64,000 nt of DNA from Dehalogenimonas lykanthroporepellens BL-DC-9 (GCA_000143165.1 CP002084.1:496001-560000); one strand, 5' to 3'; counted from the stretch's first letter, positions 27,485 to 36,885 are shown. Translations and numbers: made by a program. Notes: a model not told the origin generated them from the letters alone.

Positions 27485-28675
27485 TTATCTGTTTTTGATT
27501 TCTGCTCCCAGGCGGCGGCCGAGGGCGCGGCAGGACTCAATGTCTTCCGTACCGGGTTGCCATTTGGCCCTGACGCCAGGCACGGCCACCGGTATGCCTG
27601 ATTCTTCGAGGTGTTTTTCCAGCAGGCCAAGGCTTTCACCGCTCCAGCCGTAACTGCCGAAGGCCGCCCCAATCTTGTTTTTGAACTTCAAGCCCTTGAT
27701 GTCGGTCAGCACCGGCGCCAGTGTCGGCAGGACGCCCTGATTGAAGGTCGGCGAGCCGAGAACGAGCGCTCCGGCACGGAAGATGCTGGTGATGACGTCA
27801 TTACGGTCGGCGGTGGCGGCATTGTGGATTTCGAACGGGACGCCGGTCTCGGTCAGGCCTTCGCCGACAGCCTCAGCCATCAACCGGGTGGCGTGCCACA
27901 TGGTATCGAAAACGATGACGGCGCTTTGCTCTGGCTTCTGGACAGCCCATTCCCGGTAGGCGGTCACGATTTGTGCGGGGTTATCCCGCCAGATAAGGCC
28001 GTGGGAGGGCGCAATCAGTTCCAGGGGCAGGTTCAGGGCCAGTATTTCATCGATTTTTTTAGTAACCATGGCGCTGAAGGGGGTGAGGATATTGGCGTAA
28101 TATTTTTCGGCTTCCTGGTAAAGGGCAACCCGGTCAACCTGGTCGTTAAAACGGCCGGATGAAGCGAAGTGCTGGCCGAAGGCGTCGGAGGAAAACAACA
28201 CCGCGCCATGGTTGGCGTAGGTCAGCAGATTGTCCGGCCAGTGAAGCATCGGGGCTTCAATGAAGCTCAAGGTAGTCCGCCCCAGCTTCAGTGTGTCCCC
28301 GGTTTTGACCGGCTGGAAGTTCCAGGGCCGGTGGTAGTGACCGGGAATGCTGTCCATACCCCGTGAAGAAACGATTACCCGGGCGTTGGGACAGAGATTC
28401 ATGATTTCCGGCAGTGAGCCGGAGTGGTCGGCTTCCGCGTGGGCGGCGATGACGTAGTCGATAGTGGCGGGGTCGATTACTTCTTTTATATTGTCTATCA
28501 GCCGAGAGGAAAAGGGCGACCAGACGGTATCGATCAGGACGGTCTTCTCATCCTTGATGATATAGGAGTTGTAAGTGGAGCCCCGGTGAGTGGAGAGTTC
28601 GTGGCCGTGGAATTGCCGTAAATTCCAGTCAACTGAGCCGACCCAGAAAATATTTTTGGAAATCTCTGTTTTCAT
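27485..28675 (-). CDS. Flavodiiron protein (FprA-type A-flavoprotein)
   Basis: A 396-residue enzyme that reduces O2 to water or NO to N2O. The N-terminal beta-lactamase-like domain holds the diiron ligands in HAEADHSG (near residue 80), PMLHWPDN, SSDAFGQH and APSHGLIW; the C-terminal flavodoxin domain (residues ~250-396) has VIVFDTMWHATRLMAEAV, LGSPTFNQG and FGSYGWSGESL. No fused rubredoxin. It probably protects an obligate anaerobe from oxygen. GGAGG lies four bases before the ATG. Confidence 0.95.
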   Translation of the reverse strand: MKTEISKNIFWVGSVDWNLRQFHGHELSTHRGSTYNSYIIKDEKTVLIDTVWSPFSSRLIDNIKEVIDPATIDYVIAAHAEADHSGSLPEIMNLCPNARVIVSSRGMDSIPGHYHRPWNFQPVKTGDTLKLGRTTLSFIEAPMLHWPDNLLTYANHGAVLFSSDAFGQHFASSGRFNDQVDRVALYQEAEKYYANILTPFSAMVTKKIDEILALNLPLELIAPSHGLIWRDNPAQIVTAYREWAVQKPEQSAVIVFDTMWHATRLMAEAVGEGLTETGVPFEIHNAATADRNDVITSIFRAGALVLGSPTFNQGVLPTLAPVLTDIKGLKFKNKIGAAFGSYGWSGESLGLLEKHLEESGIPVAVPGVRAKWQPGTEDIESCRALGRRLGAEIKNR

Positions 28676-28992
28676 GCAACCTCCGGACAGTCATAAAATA
28701 CCGGTTCAATTGTAAAACAAGGGCAGAAATAGGGCAAAGTGCGGTTCGTAATAATACAAAAAAAGTAAAAAAAGATAAAAAAGGGTAAAAATAAGGAAAT
28801 AGTGCAATAAAGCCAAAAACAAGTATTTGCAATATGGTACTAGTTCCTGTATCATACCGACAACAATCTTCGGAGGAGGCGAAGTTGCCCCTTGGGCCGA
28901 ATAGTGGGGCTGGCCCGGTCGAGTAATTGCGCTCCAGTCTAGTCCCGGTAACCAGGATTCCTGTTGGAATAGACAAAGAAAGGGAGGGAGGC
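28676..28992. other. Divergent intergenic region with a promoter and structured leader
   Basis: Between the flavodiiron and UspA genes. The left part is a run of A-rich sequence (28745-28800). A promoter-like element sits at 28827-28855. The remaining ~130 bases before uspA would form the 5' leader and include small hairpins such as CTTCG-gaggagg-CGAAG (near 28870-28886) and GGATTCC-tgtt-GGAAT (near 28959-28975). No open reading frame or known riboswitch core is recognised. Confidence 0.5.
28827..28855 (+). promoter_or_regulatory. Probable promoter of the uspA-MFS pair
   Basis: TTGCAA (28827-28832), a 17-base spacer and TATCAT (28850-28855). Transcription would start near 28862, leaving a leader of about 130 bases. 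Confidence 0.55.
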
Positions 28993-29433
28993 ATGTACAA
29001 AAAGATTTTGGTTCCCCTGGACGGATCCAAAACGGCTGAAGGTGTATTACCCCACGCCAAAGCGCTGGCTTATGCCGAAGGCGCGGAGATTGTCCTGCTT
29101 AATGTAGCGGCCAATCCGGCTCAGGAATTTGCCTTCGAAGACCCGGCCATCGCCGGCTACTCGATAGCCGAACAGGAGCAGAAAGCGACCGCCTACATGG
29201 GCCGCATCTGCGAAGACATCAAGTCAGCCGGTTTCAAGGTTTCCTGCCACCTGCGGGAAGGCTCTCCGGCCAATACCATCCTGAAAGTGGCCGAAGAGAT
29301 CGGCGTGGATGCCATCGCCATGTCAACTCATGGTCGGGGCTGGCCGGCCAACTGGCTTATCGGCAGTGTCGCCGAAAGGGTCATCAGGCACTCGAAAGTG
29401 CCGGTACTGATGATTCGTAGCGAAAATAAGTGA
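28993..29433 (+). CDS. Universal stress protein (UspA family)
   Basis: A 146-residue cytoplasmic Usp domain. The opening KKILVPLDGSKTAEGVLPHA and the late motif STHGRGWPANWLIGSVAERVI followed by VPVLMIR include the G-x2-G-x9-G(S/T)-like nucleotide-binding signature (here G-R-G-W...IGSVAE), so ATP binding is likely. It is followed after 29 bases by an MFS transporter gene; Usp-transporter pairs are common and suggest a regulatory link. AGGGAGGG precedes the ATG. Confidence 0.93.
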   Translation: MYKKILVPLDGSKTAEGVLPHAKALAYAEGAEIVLLNVAANPAQEFAFEDPAIAGYSIAEQEQKATAYMGRICEDIKSAGFKVSCHLREGSPANTILKVAEEIGVDAIAMSTHGRGWPANWLIGSVAERVIRHSKVPVLMIRSENK

Positions 29434-29462
29434 TTTGCTAATCAGCAAAGAAGGGAGGGATT

Positions 29463-30866
29463 ATGGCGAATATCGTTAATTCTGCCAAAAACGGCGCGCA
29501 GAGTTTGAAAAAAGTCATCTTCGCGTCATCAGCCGGTACCATGATCGAATGGTACGACTTCTATATCTTCGGTTCCCTGGGCACTGTAGTCGCCCCAAAA
29601 TTTTATTCAACTGAAACGGAATTAGGAGCCATCATCGCCTGGCTGGCGACCTTTGCCGTCGGTTTCATCGTCCGGCCTTTCGGCGCCATCGTGTTCGGCC
29701 GCATCGGGGATTTGGTCGGCCGGAAGTTCACCTTTATCATCACCATGTCCATCATGGGTCTGGCAACTTTTGCTGTCGGCCTGCTGCCCACCAAAGAAGT
29801 GCTGGGTGATTTCGCCGGCATCATCCTGATTACCCTGCGTATTCTACAAGGCCTGGCGCTGGGCGGTGAATACGGCGGCGCGGCAACGTATGTCGCCGAG
29901 CATACCCCTCACGGGCGTCGGGGTTTCTACACCAGCTTCATTCAGACGACCGCAACACTTGGTCTGTTGCTGTCGCTGAGCGTCATCCTCATTACCCGTT
30001 TAATTCTCGGAGAGCAAGGCTTTGACGACTGGGGCTGGCGGGTGCCGTTCCTGATTTCCATCATACTGGTGGCGGTTTCGCTGTGGATCCGCATGTCGTT
30101 GCGGGAATCACCCCTGTTCCAGAAACTCAAGGATACCAATACGGTTTCCAAGAACCCGCTCAAGGAAAGTTTCGCTAATCCATACAACCTGAAATGGGTG
30201 GCGCTGGCTCTGTTCGGCGCGACCATGGGGCAGGGCGTTGTCTGGTATACCGGCCAGTTTTACGCGCTTTATTACCTGCAGAATATATTCAAAGTAGATC
30301 TGCTGGATTCCAACTTCATCATGGCCGGAGCCATTGTTGTGGCTACACCCTTGTTCTTGTTCTTCGGCTGGCTGTCGGATAAAATCGGCCGCAAGAAGGT
30401 CATGATGACCGCTCTGGCGCTGGCGGTATTGAGTTACTATCCCATATACGGAGCTATGGCCGCGTTCGCCCCGGTGGACACCGGCCAGCAGTTCCTCTTC
30501 AGCTATGTCGGTTATCAACCGGTGATGTTGAGTGTCCTGATATTTATCCAGATAGTCTTTGTCACCATGATTTACGGGCCGATTGCGGCCTTCCTGGTGG
30601 AACTGTTCCCGACCAAGATCCGTTATACCTCGATGTCGCTACCTTACCACATCGGTAACGGTGTGTTCGGCGGTCTGGTGCCCATCATCGGTCTTCAGAT
30701 GATTGAGGCCACCGGCAATAACTATTCCGGTCTGTGGTGGCCGATGCTCATTGCCGGTATCTGTTTCATTGTCGGTATGACCCTGCTCAAGGAGACCAAC
30801 AAAGTGGATATCGATGACGAAAGCGCTTCGTTTGGCGCTCGGGACAAGGCCAAAGCCGAGGCTTGA
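29463..30866 (+). CDS. MFS transporter, metabolite:H+ symporter (ProP/ShiA-like) family
   Basis: A 467-residue membrane protein with 12 predicted helices. It opens KKVIFASSAGTMIEWYDFYIFG, the hallmark of the metabolite:H+ symporter group, has RIGDLVGRKFTF (loop 2-3 motif), GLALGGEYGGAATYVAEH, and GWLSDKIGRKKVMM in the second half. Likely substrates are organic acids or compatible solutes; the exact substrate cannot be read from sequence. It probably shares a transcript with uspA and ends at a terminator. Confidence 0.92.
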   Translation: MANIVNSAKNGAQSLKKVIFASSAGTMIEWYDFYIFGSLGTVVAPKFYSTETELGAIIAWLATFAVGFIVRPFGAIVFGRIGDLVGRKFTFIITMSIMGLATFAVGLLPTKEVLGDFAGIILITLRILQGLALGGEYGGAATYVAEHTPHGRRGFYTSFIQTTATLGLLLSLSVILITRLILGEQGFDDWGWRVPFLISIILVAVSLWIRMSLRESPLFQKLKDTNTVSKNPLKESFANPYNLKWVALALFGATMGQGVVWYTGQFYALYYLQNIFKVDLLDSNFIMAGAIVVATPLFLFFGWLSDKIGRKKVMMTALALAVLSYYPIYGAMAAFAPVDTGQQFLFSYVGYQPVMLSVLIFIQIVFVTMIYGPIAAFLVELFPTKIRYTSMSLPYHIGNGVFGGLVPIIGLQMIEATGNNYSGLWWPMLIAGICFIVGMTLLKETNKVDIDDESASFGARDKAKAEA

Positions 30867-30885
30867 TTCTATTCCGGTACAACAT

Positions 30886-30927
30886 AAAAGAGCCCCGCCG
30901 GCAAACCTGTCGGCGGGGCTCTTTTAT
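30886..30927 (+). terminator. Intrinsic terminator after the MFS gene
   Basis: A 15-bp stem AAAAGAGCCCCGCCG/CGGCGGGGCTCTTTT with a ten-base loop, 19 bases after the stop. The symmetrical A and T runs mean it could also serve the minus-strand gene beyond. Confidence 0.92.
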
Positions 30928-30940
30928 ATCCGATCATTGA

Positions 30941-31297
30941 TTAAAGAAGGGGATTACAGCTCTTCCTGATTGAGGCGGTGAAGATCCATATAAAGGGAAA
31001 AGCGGTCAGGGCAAGAGTGCTCAAAACCGTCAGCGCCCAGTATTCGCCGCTTTCGCCGGTAACCCGAGCGGTGTCGATGGATAGCAGACTGCCGGGCAGG
31101 ATATAGGACAACCATTCGGCGACGTTTGCCAGGGCGATGTAGAAAACCACAGCCAGCAGGACACAGGTTAAGAAGCTGGTGGTCACCTGGCCGCTCTGTG
31201 ATTTCAGTTCGATAACCAGCGCCAGTATCATATTGATAAGTACCATCCATACCAGGCTGTTAATCAGAAAGGTCTTCAGGTTCCAGACCCGCTCCAT
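30941..31297 (-). CDS. Small integral membrane protein, possibly a truncated permease
   Basis: The frame from MERVWNLKTFLIN encodes 118 residues with three membrane helices (about FLINSLVWMVLINMILALVI, FLTCVLLAVVFYIALANVA and WALTVLSTLALTAFPFIWIF). The frame is open up to 31480, but the upstream 61 codons are basic and lack family character, and no good ribosome-binding site marks any start. The opening resembles ABC-2 permeases, which have about six helices, so this could be a remnant. I cannot assign a function. Confidence 0.4.
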   Translation of the reverse strand: MERVWNLKTFLINSLVWMVLINMILALVIELKSQSGQVTTSFLTCVLLAVVFYIALANVAEWLSYILPGSLLSIDTARVTGESGEYWALTVLSTLALTAFPFIWIFTASIRKSCNPLL

Positions 31298-31528
31298 TTC
31301 CCGGCTCAGGACGTTGGCGAAAACCCATACTCCAGCCTTTGGTGGTAACCGGTTGCAGTTCGGCAGAGTGATGGAGAACGGTAATTTCAGCCACTCTTTT
31401 CTCCTTCGACCAGAGTCATGAGCCTCTCTTCCAGGTGATGTTTTCTCTGTCCTAAATCGACGAGGTCGATTAAGACTCAATGAAAAAGTAGCGAAAGAGC
31501 GCCGGCGTCCGGTCGCTTCCTTTCCTTT

Positions 31529-32407
31529 TCAGCGAACGCTTCGGGCAGTGATGATGACGCCGCCGATGGCCAGCAGACCGCCGACGCCGGCAATGGCCGA
31601 GGGTACTTCCCCCAGCCAGATAAAGGCGATGATAGTGGCCACGATAGGATTGAGATACATGAAACTGGTGGCCACCGAAGCCGGAGTGCGGGTTAAGGCA
31701 TAATTCCAGGTCAGGTAGGCCAGCGCTGCCGGGAATATTCCCATGTAAATGACCGCCGCGGTCGGCCCGGGGGCGGCGAGCGGCAGGTCCCGCAACAGTT
31801 CCGGCAGATAAATCAGCATCAGTGCGGTGCCGGCCCAGAAAGAATAGCAGGTTACTTCCAAGGGACGGTATCTCCGTAGCAGTTTCTTTTGAATAACGAA
31901 GAATATCGAGGTGCTGACGGCCGCCGCCAGGATGAGCACGGCGCCGGCTTCGAATTCCAGATGGCCGCCTTCACCGAAAGCAATCAGGGCGATGCCGGCG
32001 AAGCTGACGCCGATTCCGGCCCATTGCCGCGACGTCAGGCTCTCTTTCAAGGTGACAGCCGCCAGCAGACCGGTGAAGATGGGTACGGCGCCGATGATGA
32101 AACTGGCCGAGCCGGCAGTCACTGTCTGTTGACCATGCGCCAGCAGGGAGTGATAGGCGGTGATGCCGATAGCCCCGCCGAATATTATCCAGCCGAGGTC
32201 GGCCGCCCGGGGCGCCCGGATGCCCCGGGTAATAACGGCATATAAACCCAGCACCAGAGAAGCGGTCAGGAAACGGAGCAGTATCAGGGCGCCCGGATGG
32301 TAGCTTTCCAATCCAGCCCGGTTGCCGGCGAAGGACGATGCCCAGAATATCAGAGTGACGCCGATGGCCAGGAGGGCTTTTTTATCGACGGTGGCAAAAA
32401 GGTTCAA
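31529..32407 (-). CDS. EamA/DMT-family transporter
   Basis: A 292-residue ten-helix transporter made of two EamA repeats: residues ~10-145 (LIFWASSFAGNRAGLESYHPG, LLRFLTASLVL, AGSASFIIGAVPIFTGLLAAV) and ~155-290 (ILAAAVSTSIFFVIQKKLL, PASVATSFMYLNPIVATIIAF). The substrate is unknown, typically amino acids or metabolites for efflux. Its ATG overlaps the recN stop, so it is translated with recN. Confidence 0.9.
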   Translation of the reverse strand: MNLFATVDKKALLAIGVTLIFWASSFAGNRAGLESYHPGALILLRFLTASLVLGLYAVITRGIRAPRAADLGWIIFGGAIGITAYHSLLAHGQQTVTAGSASFIIGAVPIFTGLLAAVTLKESLTSRQWAGIGVSFAGIALIAFGEGGHLEFEAGAVLILAAAVSTSIFFVIQKKLLRRYRPLEVTCYSFWAGTALMLIYLPELLRDLPLAAPGPTAAVIYMGIFPAALAYLTWNYALTRTPASVATSFMYLNPIVATIIAFIWLGEVPSAIAGVGGLLAIGGVIITARSVR

Positions 32408-34149
32408 ACAGGCTTATCCTTCCCCCGCGCCCGGAACGCGGCCGACCGGGCCAGCAGTTCGGTGGCGCCGTCCCGGGATACCCGGGAATCGGTACCGGAC
32501 AGCATCATGGCCAGTTCAGTAACCCGGTCATCCTCGCTCAGTTCGGTGAGCCGGCTGACGGTACGGCCGTTGGAATCGTTTTTGGCGACGGTGAAGTGGT
32601 GACCGGCGTAGACGGCAATCTGCGGCAGATGGGTGACACAGATGACCTGATGGCTCTCAGCCAGTGTGGCCAGCTTGAGACCGATGATGTCTCCGGAGCG
32701 GCCGCCGACACCGATGTCGATTTCATCGAAAATGAGCACCGGCACCCGATCGGCCCGAGCCAGGGCGGTTTTAACCGCCAGCGTGAAGCGCGACAGTTCA
32801 CCGGTGGAAGCAATTTTTTCCAGCGGCTTGGCTGGCTCTCCAGGATTGGTGGCCGCCAGGAATTCGATTCGATCGATACCGGTAGTATCCACCGCGACCC
32901 GGGGGCCATCGGGCAGTTCCAGTCCTTCCGGGCTGGTACGGTAATCCAGATTGATTTCGAACCGGACGCCGGCCATGGCCAGTTCCGCCAGTTCCCGGTT
33001 GACCGCCGCGGCCAGCTCGACCGCTTTTTTCCTTCGGTGCTCCGACAGCGCCAGGGCTTTTGCCGCCAATACCTGTCTGAGTTGGGCCAACTCGGCTGAG
33101 AAGGCGGCGATTTTTTCATCCCGGCCGTCGAGTTCATCGAGCCTAATCCGGGTACGCCGGGCGAATTCCAGGACATCCTCTATGGTAGCGCCGTATTTTC
33201 TTTTCAGGTCGCCGATGAGACTGAGGCGGTTTTGTATCTCCTCCAGCCGGGCCGGGTTGGCGTCGACAGCCCCGGCGTAGGAGCGCAGATCGCGAACAGC
33301 TTCGGCGGTGGTATCCAGCGCCAGGCGAAGGTTTTCCGCGGTTGCTGACATCTCGGGGTCAATGGCTGACAGGCGGTCCAGAGCGGCGTTAGCCCGGCTC
33401 AGCATAGCCGATGCCGATAAACCTTCGGTAGCTTCGTCACCGTCCAGTGCCTGGACGGCGGCCTGGGCAAGCTCTCGAATGGTCTCGGCCGAAACCAGTA
33501 TTTTTTTCTCCTGCTCCAGGCGGCTGTCCTCATCGGCGGTCAGTCCGGCCTGGAGAATTTCATTGACCTGGAATTGCAGGAAATCCGCCTGACGGGCGTC
33601 TTCTTCGGATTCGCGGGTCAGTTGTTCCAGTTGTTTCCGGGTTCGCTGAAGTGTCTGGACGAAAGAGGCGAATTCCTGTCGCAGTTCGACGACGCCGGCG
33701 TAACTGTCCAGAAAATCCAGGTGGCTGGCGCGGTCCAGGAGGGACAGGTGCTGGCTCTGGGAATGGATGTCCACCAGTCTTCGGCCGATTTCGGATATCA
33801 GACTCCGGGGTACGGAGTCACCGTTGAGACGAGTGACGGTACGGCCGCCCTGCTTCAGTGACAGGGATATTATCAGGATGCCGTCGGCGGTATCGATGCC
33901 CTTGGCGGTCAGCAGGGACAACAACTCGGTGTCGCTACTCAGTTCAAATGTACCTTCGACTCTGGTTTCATCGGTGCCGTGGCGGATGGAGCTGTCATCG
34001 AGACGTCCGGATAACAGGGCACTGAGGGCATCGACCACCAGCGACTTGCCAGCGCCGGTTTCGCCGGTCAGGACATTGAGTCCCGATCCCGGTGTCCAGT
34101 CGAAGTCCTCGATAATGCCGAAATTTTTGACGTGAAGACGTAACAGCAA
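32404..34149 (-). CDS. recN: DNA repair protein RecN
   Basis: A 581-residue SMC-like ATPase for double-strand break repair. The Walker A is LTGETGAGKSLVVDAL near residue 28; long coiled-coil arms span roughly 150-380 (LQRTRKQLEQLTRESEEDARQ and on); the C-terminal half has the signature GELSRFTLAVK and Walker B VLIFDEIDIGVGG. It starts at TTG 34149, with only AGG upstream, and begins LLRLHVKNFGIIEDF as RecN should. The EamA gene overlaps its end by four bases. Confidence 0.95.
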   Translation of the reverse strand: MLLRLHVKNFGIIEDFDWTPGSGLNVLTGETGAGKSLVVDALSALLSGRLDDSSIRHGTDETRVEGTFELSSDTELLSLLTAKGIDTADGILIISLSLKQGGRTVTRLNGDSVPRSLISEIGRRLVDIHSQSQHLSLLDRASHLDFLDSYAGVVELRQEFASFVQTLQRTRKQLEQLTRESEEDARQADFLQFQVNEILQAGLTADEDSRLEQEKKILVSAETIRELAQAAVQALDGDEATEGLSASAMLSRANAALDRLSAIDPEMSATAENLRLALDTTAEAVRDLRSYAGAVDANPARLEEIQNRLSLIGDLKRKYGATIEDVLEFARRTRIRLDELDGRDEKIAAFSAELAQLRQVLAAKALALSEHRRKKAVELAAAVNRELAELAMAGVRFEINLDYRTSPEGLELPDGPRVAVDTTGIDRIEFLAATNPGEPAKPLEKIASTGELSRFTLAVKTALARADRVPVLIFDEIDIGVGGRSGDIIGLKLATLAESHQVICVTHLPQIAVYAGHHFTVAKNDSNGRTVSRLTELSEDDRVTELAMMLSGTDSRVSRDGATELLARSAAFRARGKDKPV

Positions 34150-34216
34150 ACCTGATAACTGCCTGAATTTTGCCTAATTGTGGCATAAAACCGGGGGCGG
34201 CACAAACGGAGCCGAC

Positions 34217-36181
34217 TCAGTCTTCAATGTCGGCGACTACGCCCCGATGGTCTGAGGCGGTGCCGGTAATCAACCGGACTTCCGACCAGACGAGGTCGGG
34301 AGAAACCCAGATGTAATCGATACGCTGGAACAGGTCGTCGGAGCGGAAAGTGTAAGCCGGGGGTGGTTCCAGAGACAACATGATATCCCGGAGTCCGGCG
34401 GCGCGCATGAGCTTGATTTCCTGGTCGTTGGGCTCGGCGTTGAAATCACCCATGATGACTGTCCGGGAGGAGCGGTTGTAAAAATCGAGCAGGGCGGAAA
34501 CCTGAGCTACCCTGATATCGGAGTCACCTTCGACGTGGTGCAGATGGACGGCGATAACCTGGAAATTCAAGCCGTCGACCTGGAGAATGGCGGCGATGAA
34601 CGAACGCTCCAGCGGCAGGCCTTCCGAGGGCAGGGGGACGTTGACCGCGGAGGTGATGGGATAACGGGACAATAAGGCGTTACCCCAGAACGGGCCGGAG
34701 GACGGGCCGAAGTAATAGGGCATATCCAGGCGGCGCGACAGCCATTCCAGCATATCGACCCGGCCGTTGACCAGCCAGCCACGGGAGATTTCCTGGAGGG
34801 CGACGACGTCGGCGCCGGAATCCTCTATATTTTGGGCCAGGGCTTCCAGGTCAAGTTTGCCGACAGCGTTGAAGCCGTTATGGAGATTGTAGGTGGCCAC
34901 TCTGAGTGGCATGCCGTTATCGGCGGTAGCCGATGGCGTCGGGAAGGCCAGCAGAGTACCGGTTGGCAGTAGCAGGACGGCCAGACCTGTCACCAGGGCG
35001 CGGCGCCAAAGGTCATGGCCGATACGCAGGCGGGGTCCCATGTGGCGCAGAGAGGTCATGCCGCCGCCGGCGACCATTACCGCCGCCACGGCCAGCAGGA
35101 TGGAGTTGTTATAGGGCAGGGCAATCTGAAAAGGGGCGTAATACGCCAGTATGAAGACAGCCAGCAGTATCATGCCGATACCGTTAGCCAGCGGCAGACT
35201 GATGGTACCGCCGCGGCGCACCCCCGTGGTCATGCCGATGACGACGGCGAAAAACAACTGGGAAGCGGCGATCTGTCCCAGCAGAAGCAACCCGGCTTCC
35301 GTCCAGCCGGTAAGGTAGGGGAACAGGGAGAAGGTGATCAGGATACCGGCGGAGAACAGGGTGATGAAATATATGGTATCTTCCTGCAGGCTGTGGAAGT
35401 AGAATGCCGCCAGCAGTCCGATTACCTGGGCGGCGACCAGCCACAAAAAGGCGGCACCGGTAGTCCAGCCGGTGAGGGCCGACAGGGCCGGCAGATTATG
35501 CAGAACCAGCAACTGGAGAAATAGAAAAGGCCCGACTGCCAGCCAGGCCCCGGCCTTGCCCTTGAAATTAAAGGAAGACGAGTCCAGCACGTCTTCCAGA
35601 TGACGCCACGTGAACCAGCCCAGGAGGATAAGGGTGATGATGGTGACCGCCACCGGCAGAACGGCAGTCTGGTAGGCGATATCCAGGGTGCCGGCCGTCC
35701 CGTAGATAATGGTGTCCAGAATCAATCCGGACAGAAATCCCCCGGCGAATCTGGGCATGGCCGAATTGCCCTGACGCCGGGCTTCATCCAGGTACACCGG
35801 CAGGAAGAGGACGAAGGCGACGATGGCCAGGCCGGCCCAGACGATGTCAAGAAGCGCGCCACCCGGTGAGAATTGCAGTAAAGTCCGGCAGACGATGAGA
35901 GAACCGGCGGTAGCCCAGATGATGCCCCGGTAAGATACTCTGCGGCGGAGCGGGCCGGCCAGAAACGAGGCGCCGAAAATGCCGAGGGCGATGATTCCCA
36001 GCACCGGGGCACCCAGGCCGTAGGTGTCGCCCAGGGTCCAGGTCAGTCCGGCCACCAGCACGCGGATACACTGGAGCCCGATTAGAATAACCAGCGCTGG
36101 CAGACCGACCGCTGGAATCACTTCCGGCAGGCGAAGACCCATGGAGAAGGACAATCCGCGGCGGCGCATATATCTAATCAT
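34217..36181 (-). CDS. Polytopic membrane protein fused to endonuclease/exonuclease/phosphatase domain (CWH43-like architecture)
   Basis: A 654-residue protein. Residues ~15-410 contain about 12 hydrophobic helices; residues ~425-654 form an EEP-fold domain: LRVATYNLHNGFN, DVVALQEISRGW (catalytic Glu), VIAVHLHHVEGDSD, TVIMGDFNAEPND (Asp/Asn), YIWVS and the terminal ASDHRGVVADI (Asp-His). The N-terminal half resembles the frag1/PGAP2-type or MFS-like part of the eukaryotic GPI-remodelling protein Cwh43. The nuclease-fold domain might act on a lipid or phosphodiester at the membrane. The start overlaps the stop of the upstream exonuclease gene (ATGA). Confidence 0.78.
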   Translation of the reverse strand: MIRYMRRRGLSFSMGLRLPEVIPAVGLPALVILIGLQCIRVLVAGLTWTLGDTYGLGAPVLGIIALGIFGASFLAGPLRRRVSYRGIIWATAGSLIVCRTLLQFSPGGALLDIVWAGLAIVAFVLFLPVYLDEARRQGNSAMPRFAGGFLSGLILDTIIYGTAGTLDIAYQTAVLPVAVTIITLILLGWFTWRHLEDVLDSSSFNFKGKAGAWLAVGPFLFLQLLVLHNLPALSALTGWTTGAAFLWLVAAQVIGLLAAFYFHSLQEDTIYFITLFSAGILITFSLFPYLTGWTEAGLLLLGQIAASQLFFAVVIGMTTGVRRGGTISLPLANGIGMILLAVFILAYYAPFQIALPYNNSILLAVAAVMVAGGGMTSLRHMGPRLRIGHDLWRRALVTGLAVLLLPTGTLLAFPTPSATADNGMPLRVATYNLHNGFNAVGKLDLEALAQNIEDSGADVVALQEISRGWLVNGRVDMLEWLSRRLDMPYYFGPSSGPFWGNALLSRYPITSAVNVPLPSEGLPLERSFIAAILQVDGLNFQVIAVHLHHVEGDSDIRVAQVSALLDFYNRSSRTVIMGDFNAEPNDQEIKLMRAAGLRDIMLSLEPPPAYTFRSDDLFQRIDYIWVSPDLVWSEVRLITGTASDHRGVVADIED

Positions 36182-36705
36182 ACCACGTCGGGCGGCGGGG
36201 CGAAATCATTCATGACCAGCCGGCGCAGTTGGACCAGGTTCCGGGTGTCTTCCTTATTATAAGCCAGAAGGGTAGCCAGGGCCTGGTGGTCGAAATCATT
36301 GATGTAGCGCCACCACAGTTTGACTGCCTGATAACCGTTCATTTCCGGCAGGGAGCGGGGGATACCCAAGAGAGGCTCGATCTTTTTCAGGCCGCCGAAG
36401 AGGTGGCGGCGGTGGCAGTAGTACATCAGATCGTAATGCTCGATGCCCCCGGCTGACAGATCCAGTCCCAGGTGGTGCCTGATCCAGGGCAGGTCAAACC
36501 TGGCACCGTTGAAGGTGAACAAGCGACCGATACCCTCCATGGCCGCCAGGAGGTTCTTTGGGGTAATATCGTCGCCGACCAGTTGGACGAATTCTTCCCG
36601 GTCGGGTGGTTTGAACAGGTGAATCCCGATTACGGTGATGTCGCAACATTGCGGACTCAGTCCGGTGGTTTCTATATCCAGATAGGCTTCGCCGTTGCTG
36701 TCCAC
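36178..36705 (-). CDS. RNase H-like 3'-5' exonuclease (YprB type)
   Basis: A 175-residue nuclease domain: AYLDIETTGLSPQ (Asp, Glu ligands), LFTFNGARFDLPWIRHHLGL (second Asp), DLMYYCHRRHLFGGLKKIE and AYNKEDTRNLVQL (last Asp in a Y-N-x-x-D context). It matches the stand-alone YprB/RNase_H_2 group; the role is probably nucleic-acid processing or repair. I start at GTG 36705, six bases after an extended -10 box; the frame continues to 36756 but those codons lie in the promoter. The next gene is translationally coupled. Confidence 0.82.
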   Translation of the reverse strand: MDSNGEAYLDIETTGLSPQCCDITVIGIHLFKPPDREEFVQLVGDDITPKNLLAAMEGIGRLFTFNGARFDLPWIRHHLGLDLSAGGIEHYDLMYYCHRRHLFGGLKKIEPLLGIPRSLPEMNGYQAVKLWWRYINDFDHQALATLLAYNKEDTRNLVQLRRLVMNDFAPPPDVV

Positions 36706-36711
36706 GCTTCG

Positions 36712-36720
36712 ATTATAGCA
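36712..36720 (-). promoter_or_regulatory. Extended -10 promoter element, leaderless start
   Basis: TGCTATAAT on the minus strand, then six bases (cgaagc) and the GTG start of the exonuclease gene. The expected first transcribed base is the first base of the start codon. Confidence 0.6.
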
Positions 36721-36885
36721 GAGACAAGCAATCGACGCACAGTATATACATGACATAAAAAACTGTTGTTAAATATAAATATAATATATTGCGAATCATA
36801 TTTCGGCCATTGAAGTACGACTACGGCATAGGCAGGTATGGAAAATCAGAGAAGAAGGCTGGAGATTGAACCCGGCTACTGTCGT

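Noticed and set aside
30941-31480. Complete 179-residue ABC permease
   Set aside because: The N-terminal 61 codons lack permease character and only three helices are present; kept as a low-confidence small membrane protein.
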